Part shown: positions 17,251 through 23,406 of the stretch, one piece after another
Layout of the letters: the number at the start of each line of letters is the position of its first letter
Position numbering within the stretch: position 1 is the first letter of the stretch
Source: an uncultured Polaribacter sp.
GTDB lineage: Bacteria > Bacteroidota > Bacteroidia > Flavobacteriales > Flavobacteriaceae
Direction of reading: 5' to 3'
Length of the DNA stretch: 64,000 nt
Assembly (NCBI GenBank): GCA_943846595.1
Contig: OX044355.1
Location: 682,001 to 746,000, forward strand
Made by a program: the position numbers and the translations under genes
Notes under the pieces: model-generated
Seen by the model: only the letters and a program-made list of their open reading frames with translations
Told to the model about the DNA's origin: nothing
The model's database searches: none

Positions 17251-17293
17251 ATTCTATTCTAACCTCAAATAGATTATTTAGAAAAAGTAGAAT
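17251..17293. repeat. 43-bp inverted repeat, copy 3 of 3
   Basis: ATTCTATTCTAACCTCAAA (17251-17269) with right arm GTAGAAT at 17287-17293. The total length is again 43 bp. It lies 129 nt upstream of the HUH-like gene. Confidence 0.7.
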
Positions 17294-17323
17294 TATTGGT
17301 TAATAATGTGTAATAATGATTAT

Positions 17324-17354
17324 AAATATGTTTAAAAATCTCAAAAACATATTT
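17324..17354. repeat. Perfect 10-bp stem-loop
   Basis: AAATATGTTT (17324-17333) and AAACATATTT (17345-17354) are exact reverse complements around an 11-nt spacer. No T run makes it a convincing terminator, so a protein site or nick-site hairpin is more likely. Confidence 0.5.
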
Positions 17355-17463
17355 TCTTTAAAATTTAAGATTAGAACACCTTAAAAATTTAAATGATGTA
17401 GTAGTATTATTTATAAAAGATAGTGTCTAAAATAAGGTATTAGAAATGAAATTTTAAGAATAG

Positions 17464-17865
17464 TTAATATTTAGAACTTAAAAATTTTACATCATCAATA
17501 AAAATATCATAATCTCTATCAATTCGTTCTTTTCTAATTTTTCCTTTCTTATATATTGAATAAACATAATTAGGTAACAAAGGTTTTTTACTACGTACAC
17601 TCATATAACCTTTTAACATTAGATATTCACTAATAGATTTATAAGTGTAATCATTATTGTCGTATAGATTTTCAATTATATTGAATAGTTCATTTTGATA
17701 ACTATTATAATGACTTTTATTTGTTAATTGAGTTGTTTTAGTAGAAATTGAAAAATGTATTTGAATATGTTTTATATTTGATTTATTGAAGAAATCATAT
17801 TCGTTTCCTTCATATAAAAACCATTCGGTTACTGTTGAGTAGCTAACTACTTGATTATCAAGTAC
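17464..17865 (-). pseudogene. Family copy B: att-spanning small protein without a start codon
   Basis: An open frame of 133 codons with no ATG, GTG or TTG before the conserved part; it is open only back to a TAA at 17866-17868. It reads SYSTVTEWFLYEG near its start, then a strand IQIHFSISTKTT, and a helix-turn-helix-like end SISEYLMLKGYMSVRS followed by YVYSIYKKGKIRKERIDR. The gene at 20051 (A) matches along its whole length, and the frame at 20438 (C) matches in the C-terminal part. The YSTVTEW codons coincide with attachment site 2. It is probably a headless copy, cut from its start by recombination at the site; an unusual start codon is the alternative. Confidence 0.6.
17822..17842 (+). 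repeat. Internal attachment site 2 (unit 1 / unit 2 boundary)
   Basis: The plus strand reads H-S-V-T-V-E-stop in the glmS frame (TCG GTT ACT GTT GAG TAG); the minus strand reads STVTEW. Compared with the glmS tail within SVTVE-stop, all changes are at codon third positions. A near palindrome, ACTTGATTATCAAGT, follows at 17849-17863. Confidence 0.65.
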
Positions 17866-18085
17866 TTAAGACGATTTCTGAACCTTCTATTTTTTTAAAT
17901 AAATTGTACATTAGAAGTACAAAAAACACGATAACACAGGTGTAAGTTATTATATCCATTATCACGTGTTCAATCAAACCTTCAAGAAAGTAACCGTTTA
18001 TAATTACAATAAACATACATATGGACATGATCTTTCCAGTCCCTTTTGGTTCACTCCCAAGTCCTAATAATTCCCAGTATTTCAT
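17858..18085 (-). CDS. Small two-helix membrane protein
   Basis: 75 residues with two hydrophobic helices (about 20-35 with ICMFIVIINGYFL, and 42-63 with IITYTCVIVFFVLLM). It is last in a three-gene leftward set with the nuclease-like and NERD genes, 25 nt after the former, and ends only 15 nt from attachment site 2. Small membrane proteins beside nuclease genes are common in defence sets as effectors or anchors, but nothing specific identifies this one. Confidence 0.55.
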   Translation of the reverse strand: MKYWELLGLGSEPKGTGKIMSICMFIVIINGYFLEGLIEHVIMDIITYTCVIVFFVLLMYNLFKKIEGSEIVLST

Positions 18086-18110
18086 ATAATACTATTCTTC
18101 TTTTATTTTA

Positions 18111-19079
18111 TCATGACATTGAATTATACTTTTGTTTAAGTAAACTAACTACATAGTCAACATCTTTCTCGTTATCAATATTAATTTTATATTCAACTTG
18201 AGTGGTTATACCATCTTTATATTTTTTTATCATTTTTTTAGACATCTTTTTATAGTCATCTAATTCAAAATAATTTTTTGATGTTCGTTTTCCACTATCA
18301 TAAACTGTTCCTCCAATAATTGTAACTCTCAAACTATTTTTCCTAAATCCAAAATAAGATATTACACTATTATCAAGTCGTGAAAATCTCATGTAACTTT
18401 TATTGAAATTAAATCTAGTTTCATCAAAATCAGTTCCTGTAATTTGCATTTGAACTTTTTCCCAAATGTCTTTGACTTTTTGAACTGAATTAATTATCAA
18501 ATCATCTATAGTAATAACTTTCACTTCTTCATTGACAGTTTTAATAATACTGTTTCCTGTTTTTGAAATATTTTCAATACTTTCTTTTGAATTTGATATT
18601 ATAGGATTTAATGATACTGTCTTATTAGAGTATTTTTTTACTTCCCAAAGTTCAAAAGGAATATCCTTAAAATTGACACTATTCTTTTGGTATGAATTGA
18701 AGGACGGTGAAATAAAAATAATTCTTGATTGAGTCCAATTAACTGAATCCCTTCTTAATGTATTATTAGTTTTTTCATTATACTCTAAAATAAAATCAGA
18801 TTTATTGTTTAACATTGTTGATAGATAAGAATATCCCTGGTCAATTACAGAATAACTTGATCCTTTTTTATACTCTATAATTACAAAAGATTTATTCTCA
18901 TTGTCATAACATAAACTGTCAATACGGTAATTCCCAATACTGAACTCTGAACTAATAAATTCTAAGTTAAATATCTCGTTAGTGTTTTTTTCTATTAGTT
19001 CTTGAATATTTCTTTCAAGTTTAAATGGTTCAACATTGACTTTTGTTAAAACACCTTTATCATTTGAAAATAATCTCAT
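18111..19079 (-). CDS. PD-(D/E)XK nuclease-like protein with DUF5655-type C-terminus
   Basis: 322 residues. The N-terminal half (about 20-95) looks like the NucS/DUF91-type restriction-endonuclease fold: FSIGNYRIDSLCYD with Asp54, then FVIIEYKKG with Glu69-x-Lys71, then a Q-x3-Y (Q81, Y85) helix. The C-terminal part (about 225-320) resembles DUF5655: MRFSRLDNSVISYFGFRKNSLRVTIIGG followed by a charged helix-strand region. Proteins with this pairing are widespread, often on islands, and are presumed nucleases, but their substrate is not known. A TATATTTG -7 element lies 18 nt before the ATG. Neighbours are a NERD protein and a membrane protein. Confidence 0.75.
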   Translation of the reverse strand: MRLFSNDKGVLTKVNVEPFKLERNIQELIEKNTNEIFNLEFISSEFSIGNYRIDSLCYDNENKSFVIIEYKKGSSYSVIDQGYSYLSTMLNNKSDFILEYNEKTNNTLRRDSVNWTQSRIIFISPSFNSYQKNSVNFKDIPFELWEVKKYSNKTVSLNPIISNSKESIENISKTGNSIIKTVNEEVKVITIDDLIINSVQKVKDIWEKVQMQITGTDFDETRFNFNKSYMRFSRLDNSVISYFGFRKNSLRVTIIGGTVYDSGKRTSKNYFELDDYKKMSKKMIKKYKDGITTQVEYKINIDNEKDVDYVVSLLKQKYNSMS

Positions 19080-19096
19080 GCAATTTTATTTTAAAT

Positions 19097-19104
19097 CAAA
19101 TATA
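19097..19104 (-). promoter_or_regulatory. Candidate -7 element of the nuclease-like gene
   Basis: The minus strand reads TATATTTG, an exact TAnnTTTG match, 18 nt upstream of the ATG at 19079. No TTG is present at the ideal -33 spacing. Confidence 0.4.
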
Positions 19105-19264
19105 CTAAATCATAAGTATTCATAAATCATTATATCTTTCACCAAGGTTTTGAAATAGACCTTATTGTTCCTAAATCAAAAATCTCAGAGTATATAAAAT
19201 GGATGGGGTTCTAGAGAGGTATTGGTTTATACGAGGTTTTTCAAATCCAAATTAGTTTAGGATA

Positions 19265-19972
19265 TTATTTGAATATCCTTTCTTTCCCAACCATATCTTT
19301 TATGTTTTCAATATGTTGTTTTTGATAATCAGTATTCTCACCTAAAGAAACTAATTTTTTTAATGTATTTATAACCTCTCTTTTGTTAGTGTAATGAGTA
19401 GGTTCATTTTCTGTTTTAATCAAATTTAGAACTTCAAACACTCTATGGGATTTAACTAAGTATGTTCCTTTTGGAACATAGTTTATTTCCTTTAACTCAC
19501 AATCACCAAAGAATACAATAACAGAGAAAAAAGGAATGTTATCAAATTGTTTGAGGGTTTTTCTTAACTCTATAATATGGTTGTTATTTTGTTTTATTGG
19601 ATTGTAGAACTTATACTTTCTTTTTCCATATGAAAGAACTTGAGTCCAATTGGTGTTGTTTCCACTTCCGAATATCCATCCACTATAATCCTTAACTTCA
19701 AAAACAATAATTCCCTCAGAGGTCACTAAAACTAAATCAATCTGAGAAAATTTGTCATTATCTTTCTTAATGATTAAATCGTGATAAATGGTTATTGGAG
19801 GTATTTCACTTTTCAATAATTGTAATATTAATAACAATTCTGAATTCGTTCCTCTACTCAATGATGTAACGGAACTTATTAGTTCTCTATCCCTCTTTCT
19901 ACGATTTGATTTAATGATAGAAAAGATTATGAAAAATCCAATTACTACGAGTATTATTATTGTTAGTTTCAC
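19265..19972 (-). CDS. NERD-domain protein with N-terminal membrane anchor
   Basis: 235 residues. One transmembrane helix (about 3-20) is followed by a basic RRKRDRE stretch. The NERD core (about 38-165) contains TIYHDLIIK, SQIDLVLVTSEGIIVFEVKDYSGWIFG (Asp79; Glu92-x-Lys94) and the YNPIKQNNNHI helix. NERD is a PD-(D/E)XK-related predicted nuclease domain found in many solo and multidomain proteins. The membrane anchor would place it on the cytoplasmic face. The gene is leftward, 185 nt upstream of the nuclease-like gene, so the two may have separate promoters. The pair forms the cargo of unit 2. Confidence 0.8.
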   Translation of the reverse strand: MKLTIIILVVIGFFIIFSIIKSNRRKRDRELISSVTSLSRGTNSELLLILQLLKSEIPPITIYHDLIIKKDNDKFSQIDLVLVTSEGIIVFEVKDYSGWIFGSGNNTNWTQVLSYGKRKYKFYNPIKQNNNHIIELRKTLKQFDNIPFFSVIVFFGDCELKEINYVPKGTYLVKSHRVFEVLNLIKTENEPTHYTNKREVINTLKKLVSLGENTDYQKQHIENIKDMVGKERIFK

Positions 19973-20050
19973 GATAGTAAAATACTAAAAACTATTTTAA
20001 CAACTGAATATATCCTAAACCCTACCAACTTGTGTTCCTTTAATTCTTGA

Positions 20051-20413
20051 TTATAATGACTCATAAACCATAATATCTTTTAAGGTTGTTTTAAACTCTC
20101 TGTTTATTCTCTTTTCTCTAATCTTCCCTTTCTTGTAAATAGAATAAATATAATTGTATCTAAGAATTGAATCCGTTCTTATAGACCTATAACCTTTCCC
20201 ATATAATATGTAACTAATTCTCTTATAACCATAACCCTCAACTTCTTTCAGTCTTTTGATTTCATCAAAAAGTTTTTGTTGATACCCTGTATAATGTGTG
20301 GTTTTGGTAAGAGTGGAAGTTTTAATACAAATAGTGAATGTCATCATGATGGAATCGTATGAAACTTCCCTTTTAACCCATTCTGTTACAGTAGAGTAAG
20401 GTTCTGTGTTCAA
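20051..20413 (-). CDS. Family member A: att-spanning small DNA-binding-like protein
   Basis: 120 residues from a TTG start (20411-20413) inside the left 19-bp inverted repeat of unit 3. It reads MNTEPYSTVTEWVKREV, then MMTFTICIKTSTLT (beta), GYQQKLFDEIKRL (helix), and ISYILYGKGYRSIR followed by YIYSIYKKGKIREKRINR. The end resembles the helix-turn-helix of the Recombinase domain (compare RISERLEKIGVKTQRG in the integrase). The YSTVTEW codons are attachment site 3, so the body lies in unit 2 and the start codon in unit 3. The only complete copy of a three-member family. A role in site recognition is inference. Confidence 0.65.
   Translation of the reverse strand: MNTEPYSTVTEWVKREVSYDSIMMTFTICIKTSTLTKTTHYTGYQQKLFDEIKRLKEVEGYGYKRISYILYGKGYRSIRTDSILRYNYIYSIYKKGKIREKRINREFKTTLKDIMVYESL
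20379..20399 (+). repeat. Internal attachment site 3 (unit 2 / unit 3 boundary)
   Basis: Plus strand reads H-S-V-T-V-E-stop (TCT GTT ACA GTA GAG TAA); minus strand reads YSTVTEW inside gene A. Within SVTVE-stop, all differences from the glmS tail and from site 2 are at third codon positions. Confidence 0.65.
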
Positions 20414-20422
20414 AGTTGTAAC
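20404..20422 (+). repeat. Left 19-bp inverted repeat of unit 3
   Basis: CTGTGTTCAAAGTTGTAAC, exact reverse complement of 21485-21503. It begins 5 nt inside site 3 and contains the TTG start codon of gene A on the minus strand. Confidence 0.85.
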
Positions 20423-20437
20423 CCCTACAACCTAATC

Positions 20438-20731
20438 GTAAAGTTCTCAATATCAATTACTACCACCAAACTTTGGGAATCAAATTATAGTGATTACCAA
20501 CAGTATTTATTCAATCGAATTTGTGAATATATAGAGAATAATGTAACACCTATTGGATATAGAAAAATATCTAAAATATTCCATGAAGAAGGGTTAAAAA
20601 CACATCACGGGAATGTGTTTAAGAATAACCATGTTCATTCCATTTATAAGAAAGGAAAGATTAGAGAGGAACGAATCAATAGAGAAGATATCGTTGAGAT
20701 TTCTCAAGTTACAATTGAGGAATTAAAATAA
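20438..20731 (+). pseudogene. Family copy C: N-terminally truncated paralogue of A and B
   Basis: 97 codons in frame with no start codon upstream (open back to a TGA near 20355). VKFSISITTTK, SDYQQYLFNRI, GYRKISKIFHEEGL and HSIYKKGKIREERINRED align with A and B in order. The N-terminal YSTVTEW part is missing; the similarity begins just after the inverted repeat. It runs opposite to A, so A and C diverge from the unit 2/unit 3 junction. Probably a fragment left by an earlier rearrangement. Confidence 0.6.
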
Positions 20732-20748
20732 TAGATTAATTTTTGACT

Positions 20749-20794
20749 AAATGTAAAGTTTTTTTGCCATTATGTAAAAAATACTTTACATTTG
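20749..20794 (+). promoter_or_regulatory. Promoter and operator of the membrane protein/XRE pair
   Basis: An exact Bacteroidota-type promoter: TTTTTG ending at 20766, a 20-nt spacer, and TACATTTG at 20787-20794. An 11-bp perfect inverted repeat, AAATGTAAAGT (20749-20759) and ACTTTACATTT (20783-20793), frames it and covers the -7 box, with a further ATGTAAA half-site between. This is the layout of an autorepressor site, most simply bound by the XRE protein of the same operon. Confidence 0.7.
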
Positions 20795-20815
20795 TTGAAA
20801 TTAAAAAATTATAAT

Positions 20816-21274
20816 ATGAGTTATTTATTTAGTAATAAGTTTAAAAAAACAAGTGGTGTGGTTTTTTATTTGTCAATACTAGTTGGATTATTTTTACTCT
20901 TGACAGATAGAATACAAGATATTTTTGTTGTCAACGTTTTTTCAATTTTTTCATATGAATGGTTTGGTTCAGAACAAACAGGTTTTGGTTGGATAGAAAA
21001 TGGGTTAGGTGACGAAATTTTTACCCTATTAATTATTGTTTCAGGATTAATAAACTCTTTTAGTAAAGAGAAAATAGAAGATGAATTAATCTCAAGAATT
21101 AGATTAGAAAGTTTGTCCTTATCTCTGTTTATAAGTTTTGGGTTAATAATTATATCTACATTTTTAGTGTTTAATATTAACTACATGTATGTATTAGTAT
21201 TCAACTTATTTTTAATAATTCTCTTGTTTAATTTAATACTTAAGTTCAGACTATTCAAACACTATAACTCATGA
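20816..21274 (+). CDS. Four-helix membrane protein paired with an XRE regulator
   Basis: 152 residues from the ATG at 20816 (an upstream TTG at 20792 would overlap the promoter). About four hydrophobic helices: VVFYLSILVGLFLLL, FTLLIIVSGLI, LSLFISFGLIIISTFLVF and YVLVFNLFLIILLFNLIL. The gene ends in an ATGA overlap with the XRE gene. Similar membrane-protein/XRE pairs occur across Bacteroidota; the membrane protein may sense something or be the regulated target. No family name recognised. Confidence 0.65.
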   Translation: MSYLFSNKFKKTSGVVFYLSILVGLFLLLTDRIQDIFVVNVFSIFSYEWFGSEQTGFGWIENGLGDEIFTLLIIVSGLINSFSKEKIEDELISRIRLESLSLSLFISFGLIIISTFLVFNINYMYVLVFNLFLIILLFNLILKFRLFKHYNS

Positions 21275-21465
21275 AAAATAATTTAAAGTTATATCGAACA
21301 AAGTCTGGATATACACAAGAAGATATTTCAAAAAAAATAGGTGTTTCTAGACAAACAATAAACTCTATTGAAAATAACAGATTTCATCCCTCAATACTAT
21401 TGTGTTTGAAACTTTCTAAAGAATTGGATTGTCGGTTAGATGATTTGTTTTTTCTTGAAAGTTGA
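21271..21465 (+). CDS. Small XRE-family transcriptional regulator
   Basis: 64 residues made up of a single HTH_3 domain: NLKLYRTKSGYTQEDISKKIG, then VSRQTINSIENNRFHPSILL, and LDCRLDDLFF at the end. This is the short regulator type with no ligand domain. It is translationally coupled to the membrane protein gene and probably represses their shared promoter through the TGTAAA-type inverted repeat at 20749-20793. Confidence 0.85.
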   Translation: MKNNLKLYRTKSGYTQEDISKKIGVSRQTINSIENNRFHPSILLCLKLSKELDCRLDDLFFLES

Positions 21466-21484
21466 TGTGGGAAAGTAACAGGGA

Positions 21485-21503
21485 GTTACAACTTTGAACA
21501 CAG
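21485..21503 (+). repeat. Right 19-bp inverted repeat of unit 3
   Basis: GTTACAACTTTGAACACAG, exact reverse complement of 20404-20422. It lies 14 nt before the right attachment core. No duplicated target bases flank the pair. Confidence 0.85.
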
Positions 21504-21517
21504 TAGAAAACTTCATC

Positions 21518-21529
21518 ACGGTGGAGTAG
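21518..21529 (+). repeat. Right attachment core (attR) of the island
   Basis: ACGGTGGAGTAG, identical to the glmS end at 6820-6831. The preceding bases (TTCATC) differ from glmS, as expected for the element side of the junction. From 21530 to 21722 the chromosome-side DNA shows no gene I can support. Confidence 0.75.
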
Positions 21530-21722
21530 ATCCCCGTGACGCTTCCTTTTTGCCAATTTTGGAATAGATGCGTATTTTAAATTTTCAACAAAAAAGGGTT
21601 AAACCCCTCTCGCGATCATTCCTTTTCTAAAAAAGTGAAGATCAGAGAAAAAGTCCCAATCGTTAAGATAGGTTGAAGTGTTCAGTGTTAGCATTCAGGG
21701 AGGTTGAAATTCAAGGATATTT

Positions 21723-22187
21723 TTAAAGTAGGTCTCCCTTTCCATTTACTTTAATTACGAGTTCTTGCAGATAACAGTTTTTCCAGTCGTTTGGTGTTGG
21801 ACAATTTTGTTTCTCTCCTTTTATTATGTATTCATTCTTATGAACATTTGATGGAGTAATTTCTCTACCATAATCATTTAAAGAATCTCCATATGTTCTA
21901 AACCATAGTTCATTTCCCATTAAATCCAATTTGGTTAAATAAATATCATTATTTCCAACACCATAAGAACCGGTTTGTCCGAGTACGAAGTAACCGTCTT
22001 CTAATTCTAAAATGTCCTCAACATAGTCCCAAGAATTCCCTCCAATTGTTGTTTTCCATTGGATATTGTCATTCAAATACTTTAAAACAATAATATCGCA
22101 ATCTGTACCATCGGAACCATAACAGTTTGTGTCATAATATTTGATATATCCTCCATCGGAGGTGTTTAATTCTTGATAAACTTGTTT
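21723..22187 (-). pseudogene. Beta-propeller-like remnant, in frame after the XRE-membrane gene stop
   Basis: The frame continues from the TGA at 22188-22190 without its own ATG: KQVYQELNTSDGGYIKYYDTN, then DIIVLKYLNDNIQWKTTIGG, FVLGQTGSYGVGNNDIYLTKLD and GNELWFRTYGDSLNDYG. These D-I-x-L-x-K-x-D-x-x-G-x-x-x-W phrases are typical of exported propeller repeats in Bacteroidota. About 155 codons remain. The most direct reading is the C-terminal part of one longer gene whose N-terminus is the XRE-membrane protein. Confidence 0.6.
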
Positions 22188-22484
22188 TCAATAATCCACC
22201 GGCGGTGGGGGTAACTCTTTAAAAATAGGATCATAAAAGCCAATGAGTAATGAAATAATTCCGAATGAAATAAACACATAAGCCTTCTTAAGTAGTGACG
22301 TATTTTTTGAAGCACTAAAATCTTCATTAAGAATGGCACTAATTTTATTTATGGAATAGATCGAGGGAGTTACCTCGTTATTTTCAATTCTTTGGATTGC
22401 CCTTAATGAAACACCAGATTTTTCAGAAAGATCAAGCTGAGTTAATCCATTTTTTATTCTCGATTTTTTTATTCTTTTACTCAA
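22188..22484 (-). CDS. XRE regulator with C-terminal membrane helix
   Basis: 98 residues. The HTH_3 domain (about 5-60) reads SRIKNGLTQLDLSEKSGVS followed by LRAIQRIENNEVTPS. A transmembrane helix (about 68-85, VFISFGIISLLIGF) and a proline run (LPPPPVDY) follow just before the TGA. In a longer version the proline run would be a linker to an exported domain, and such a domain follows in frame. The helix would hold the regulator at the membrane. It may still work as a short protein. Confidence 0.7.
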   Translation of the reverse strand: MSKRIKKSRIKNGLTQLDLSEKSGVSLRAIQRIENNEVTPSIYSINKISAILNEDFSASKNTSLLKKAYVFISFGIISLLIGFYDPIFKELPPPPVDY

Positions 22485-22798
22485 GATTATAGAAAAGTAG
22501 TTAATTAAAGGAAATACAAATTAAGTGAAATTTTGATTCAATTATTAAACTTTGAATACGTCATTTAAACGTCAATCAAGGTTTCTGTCAGAAAATTACG
22601 AAAAAGGAGGGGGTTATCTATAAAAAAGCGGGATCAACTCAAGCTTAATACTTCCATTATGATGCTAAAATTAGCAGTTGCTCTTGGTAAGGTTCGAGGG
22701 TATGATTGACGACTCCGAAAAGAATAAAACATTACCGTGGAATCATCCCTTAGGGGAATTCATCCAATTAAAAATTCAGCATGCAACGATGAATTTCT
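22485..22798. other. Intergenic stretch with no recognised feature
   Basis: 314 nt between the XRE-membrane gene and the flavoprotein gene. No coding frame, tRNA or terminator was found. Part of it (AAAGGAGGGGG near 22605) is unusually purine-rich. It may hold decayed gene remnants. Confidence 0.35.
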
Positions 22799-23404
22799 TT
22801 ATTTCTTATCGTGTATTTTGGTAGGAATCCCCTGATTCCAAAGCGTTAGTACATCGGTAGCTACACTAGCGCCACTTCCGGCGGCAATGGCAAATTGACT
22901 GCGCCAACCTGCAATAGTCCCACAACAGTAGAGTCCTTTTTTTATGAGGTGATTTTCATTTTTCAGTTGAATCCTTTCTTTTGCAGGATTGGCTTTTTTA
23001 TGAGGAATTATATAAGATTCCAAGCCTCTTATAGTAAAAGGCTTGGAATAATTTAGAGCAACAATTACAATTGCTGATAAGTATATATTTTTGTTTGTAA
23101 TTACCCGATAACCTTCTTCAGCATCCTCAATCGCAATTACTTTTTCTTTTTCGATTTGTGAAATTTCGGGATATAAAGATGCAAGTTGTTTTTTACCATC
23201 AACCAAAATATTGGCCCCAAGTGTTCCCGGATCCAATCCTAAAACGTTGTTAAATAATGCATTTTGTAGGTGTGATGTTTTTTGATGAAGAATGATACCC
23301 ACGTTTTTGTCAGCCGCAAAAGCTTTGTTCTTAGCAGACCCCAACACCAAAGCACATTGCATTCCTGCAACGCCACCTCCAATAATTAATGCATTAAAAT
23401 TCAT
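22799..23404 (-). CDS. FAD-dependent oxidoreductase, thioredoxin-reductase-like, short
   Basis: 201 residues. It starts with an FAD-binding Rossmann motif, ALIIGGGVAGMQCALVLG. Near the end, GLYCCGTIAGWRSQFAIAAGSGASVATDVL matches the second FAD-contact motif of thioredoxin-reductase-like proteins. The middle NADPH-binding domain of full-length members (about 300 residues) is absent, so this is a minimal FAD-only form. The CC pair near residue 165 is not in the usual redox CxxC position. It is 2 nt from the marC gene, so the two are probably co-transcribed. The substrate is unknown. Confidence 0.75.
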   Translation of the reverse strand: MNFNALIIGGGVAGMQCALVLGSAKNKAFAADKNVGIILHQKTSHLQNALFNNVLGLDPGTLGANILVDGKKQLASLYPEISQIEKEKVIAIEDAEEGYRVITNKNIYLSAIVIVALNYSKPFTIRGLESYIIPHKKANPAKERIQLKNENHLIKKGLYCCGTIAGWRSQFAIAAGSGASVATDVLTLWNQGIPTKIHDKK

Positions 23405-23406
23405 AT

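Larger units (their letters stand above)
17123..17463. other. Very AT-rich non-coding stretch beside the Rep-like gene
   Basis: 341 nt without a gene, almost pure A/T between 17130 and 17225. It carries the third 43-bp inverted repeat (17251-17293) and a perfect 10-bp stem-loop (17324-17354). Its position directly upstream of the HUH-like gene makes it the best candidate for an origin and for that gene's promoter. Confidence 0.5.
6820..21529. mobile_element. glmS-inserted genomic island made of three consecutive units
   Basis: The island is bounded by a 12-bp direct repeat, ACGGTGGAGTAG, at 6820-6831 (glmS end) and 21518-21529. Two diverged copies of the same site at about 17822-17842 and 20379-20399 split it into units of about 11.0, 2.6 and 1.1 kb. 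A large serine integrase lies at the left end. The DNA is visibly more AT-rich than both flanks, and its genes are short, tightly packed and mostly unrecognised. No relaxase, type IV secretion gene, phage structural gene or transposase was seen. The layout resembles staphylococcal SCC cassettes; that comparison is inference. Confidence 0.85.

Noticed and set aside
20404..21503. Insertion sequence bounded by terminal inverted repeats
   Set aside because: The 19-bp repeats are real, but no transposase is encoded between them and no target duplication flanks them.
6820..21529. Prophage
   Set aside because: No capsid, terminase, tail, lysis or packaging gene is recognisable; the small genes do not follow a phage order.
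6820..21529. Integrative conjugative element
   Set aside because: No relaxase or type IV secretion genes were seen. The HUH-like protein is too small and lacks features of a conjugative relaxase.
6790..21540. Tn7-like transposon at attTn7 near glmS
   Set aside because: Tn7-type elements also target glmS, but no TnsA/B/C/D-like genes or Tn7 ends are present, and the insertion is within the last codons with a serine integrase, not 25 bp downstream.
21530..21722. Additional fragment of glmS or of a fourth unit to the right of attR
   Set aside because: No further SVTVE-stop site or A/B/C-like frame was found after 21529 in the window.
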